Source: Blastococcus sp. TF02-09 (GTDB lineage Bacteria; Actinomycetota; Actinomycetes; Mycobacteriales; Geodermatophilaceae). From it: DNA of 64,000 nt. A program made the translations under genes and the position numbers. Within the stretch, counting starts at the first letter, position 1. The number at the start of each line of letters is the position of its first letter. The notes beneath the pieces are model-generated. The model was not told the origin of the DNA. It saw only the letters and a list, made by a program, of their open reading frames with translations, and did not search any database. The stretch is from contig NZ_QOHH01000012.1 of the NCBI RefSeq assembly GCF_003319105.1, forward strand, positions 1 to 64,000, given 5' to 3'. Below are positions 60,800-64,000 of this stretch, one piece after another.

Positions 60800-62116
60800 A
60801 TGCGGATCGGCACCGACGTCCCGGCCCTCGGCGTCCACCGGGGCCTCCGCCGTACCGGGCAGGAACTCGCCCAGTCGGTGGAGCGGTTGTCCTCGGGTCA
60901 GCGCATCAACCACGCGGCGGACGACGTCGCCGGGCTGTCCGTGAGCGAGGGCCTCCGGTCGAAGGCCGGCGGCCTGCGCCAGGGCGCGCGCAACGCGCGG
61001 GACGGCATCGAGGTCCTGCGCACCGCCGAGGGAGGCCTTGCCGAGACGACGTCCGTGCTCCAGCGGATGCGGAACCTCGCCGTGCGGAGCGTCGGTGACG
61101 GCCACCCGGACGCGGCCCGCAGCGCCGTGCAGCACGAGGTGGACGAGCTGATCAGCCACCTCGACCGGATCGCGGCGACGACCACCTTCGACGGCACCGC
61201 ACTCCTCGACGGGTCGTACGCCGGCACCTTCCAGGTGGGCGCCCAGGTGGGCGAGACGCTGGGCCTGGTGATCGGTGCACCGGGACGGGGCTTGGGCGCC
61301 GTGGGCCTCGGTGTGGCGGGGATCGACGTCACCGCGACCGCGACCGCCACCGCGGCCGGGGCGGGCGTGGCCGTGACGACCGCCGACGGTGCGACGCTCG
61401 CCGTCCGGGTGACCGCCGCGGTGCCCGGCCACGGCGGCGCGCGGTCACCCGGTGTCCTCGCGATCGCGGGTGACTTCACCGGCGCCGGCCGGTTCGCGGC
61501 CAGCTACGCGGGGTTGGCCGGAACCATCGCTTACGACGGGAAGACCCTCGACCTGGCGAGCGTGGACTACACCGGTGACGTGACCGCCGCGGACCACCGG
61601 TCGACGTTCGCCGACGCGGTGGCGGCCGCGTTCGGCCTCGGCAGCGGATCGGTGACCGCGAACGGCAGCGAACTGGTCATCACCGGCGCGCGGCCGCGCA
61701 ACGGGTCGACCGCTGCGGAGGCTCAGCAGCTGAGCTTCACCTACACCGCCGCCGCACCCGCGCAACCCGCGCAACCCGCCGACCCGACCGATCCTCCCGG
61801 ACCGACCGGCTCCGCCGCGCCGCCGTCGGCCGGCACCGGGGGCGCGCTCGATGTCATCGACGCGGCGCTGCGCCGGGTCCTCGACGCCCGCTCGGAGCTG
61901 GGCGCCCTGCAGAACCGGCTGGAGCACACCGTCGCCCGGCTCGACGAGGGAGCCGGGATCACGGCGGTGGCGTACTCGCGGATCCGCGACGCCGACGTGG
62001 CCGCGGAGACGACGCAGCTCAGCCGGAACCAGGTGCTCGCCGAGGCGCGGACCGCGATGCTGGCGCAGGCCAACCACACGGCGCAGGGCGCGCTGCGGCT
62101 CTTGCTCCGACCCTGA
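60800..62116 (+). CDS. fliC: Flagellin
   Basis: This 438-residue flagellar filament protein has conserved ends. The N-terminal part (TGQELAQSVERLSSGQRINHAADDVAGLSVSEGLRSKAGGL) and the C-terminal part (ALRRVLDARSELGALQNRLEHTV; RIRDADVAAETTQLSRNQVLAEARTAMLAQANHTAQG) match the D0/D1 domains. The middle is a long variable region rich in Ala/Thr/Gly with a Pro-rich hinge (AQPAQPADPTDPPGPTG). No other flagellar genes are in the window; the neighbours are a two-component system and ppc. A sigma-28-like promoter is seen upstream. Confidence 0.93.
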   Translation: MRIGTDVPALGVHRGLRRTGQELAQSVERLSSGQRINHAADDVAGLSVSEGLRSKAGGLRQGARNARDGIEVLRTAEGGLAETTSVLQRMRNLAVRSVGDGHPDAARSAVQHEVDELISHLDRIAATTTFDGTALLDGSYAGTFQVGAQVGETLGLVIGAPGRGLGAVGLGVAGIDVTATATATAAGAGVAVTTADGATLAVRVTAAVPGHGGARSPGVLAIAGDFTGAGRFAASYAGLAGTIAYDGKTLDLASVDYTGDVTAADHRSTFADAVAAAFGLGSGSVTANGSELVITGARPRNGSTAAEAQQLSFTYTAAAPAQPAQPADPTDPPGPTGSAAPPSAGTGGALDVIDAALRRVLDARSELGALQNRLEHTVARLDEGAGITAVAYSRIRDADVAAETTQLSRNQVLAEARTAMLAQANHTAQGALRLLLRP

Positions 62117-62178
62117 CCCTGGGGCCGGGAGCCTCACGGCGGAGGCGGCACGACCTGCTTCCCGCCTGCGGCCGTCGC

Positions 62179-62184
62179 TAGCAT
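62179..62184 (+). promoter_or_regulatory. Leaderless -10 element of ppc
   Basis: TAGCAT, five bases, then GTG at 62190. The spacing is slightly short, but no ribosome-binding site is present. Confidence 0.45.
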
Positions 62185-62189
62185 GAGTT

Positions 62190-64000
<1,811 letters not shown>

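Overview
The window is a high-GC actinobacterial chromosome segment. The family content (DUF4193, DUF3710, DUF3159, DUF3000, HemQ-type heme synthesis, polyphosphate glucokinase, ROK and ANTAR regulators) and the order sigA - ppgK - suhB ... dut - DUF3710 - OB-fold - DUF3159 - trkA pair ... dxs ... RNase D - DUF3000 - hemE - hemG suggest a Geodermatophilaceae-like soil or rock actinobacterium (Blastococcus, Geodermatophilus or Modestobacter type). That placement is an inference from content and composition, not a search. No rRNA, tRNA, insertion sequence, prophage or CRISPR array was seen.

Layout. 1-9.7 kb is a conserved housekeeping core: the N-terminus of the primary sigma factor (cut by the left edge), polyphosphate glucokinase, an inositol-monophosphatase-family enzyme, a LytR_C protein, a kinase-like phosphotransferase, DUF4193, dUTPase with DUF3710, OB-fold and DUF3159 proteins, and two TrkA potassium-channel subunits. 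9.8-15.4 kb holds a KimA-like APC permease, a TRAM/TrmA-type RNA methyltransferase, a membrane protein and small proteins, one of them PTH2-like. 15.4-20.1 kb is a ROK regulator divergent from a sugar ABC transporter (lipoprotein, half-size ATPase, permease). 20.2-33.6 kb carries dxs, a thiamine-binding-type protein, RNase D, DUF3000 and the coproporphyrin-dependent heme genes hemE and hemG. hemQ lies 5.3 kb further on, beyond a membrane protein, a frameshifted LuxR/AAA regulator, a two-repeat protein, YceI and a small Cys/His protein. msrB closes this part.

33.7-53.2 kb is more accessory: a cold-shock protein, PilZ, an orphan ClpP, lipoproteins, two MarR regulators, two paralogous small proteins, STAS and PAS/GAF/SpoIIE-phosphatase regulators, an FMN-based electron-export operon (ferric-reductase-like protein, FMN_bind, ApbE), a DUF4956 - VTC-domain - Cthe_2159 operon, a PAS-ANTAR regulator and an alpha/beta hydrolase. 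53.2-64 kb has a MoxR - DUF58 - VWA operon with a DUF5666-type membrane protein, an acyltransferase-like gene broken by two single-base insertions, a two-component system, a flagellin gene and the start of ppc (cut by the right edge).

How it works together. Two themes recur. First, starts are often leaderless: a TANNNT element sits 5-7 bases before the GTG or ATG of about ten genes, and this fixes their starts. Second, operons are tightly coupled by ATGA/GTGA overlaps, and two operons begin with a very short ORF that overlaps the first real gene. Polyphosphate appears at both ends (ppgK as user, the VTC-domain protein as possible maker), potassium handling is grouped (trkA pair, KimA-like permease), and heme/redox genes recur (hemE, hemG, hemQ, msrB, ferric reductase/FMN export). 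Three genes carry frameshifts, which may be real decay or assembly indels.
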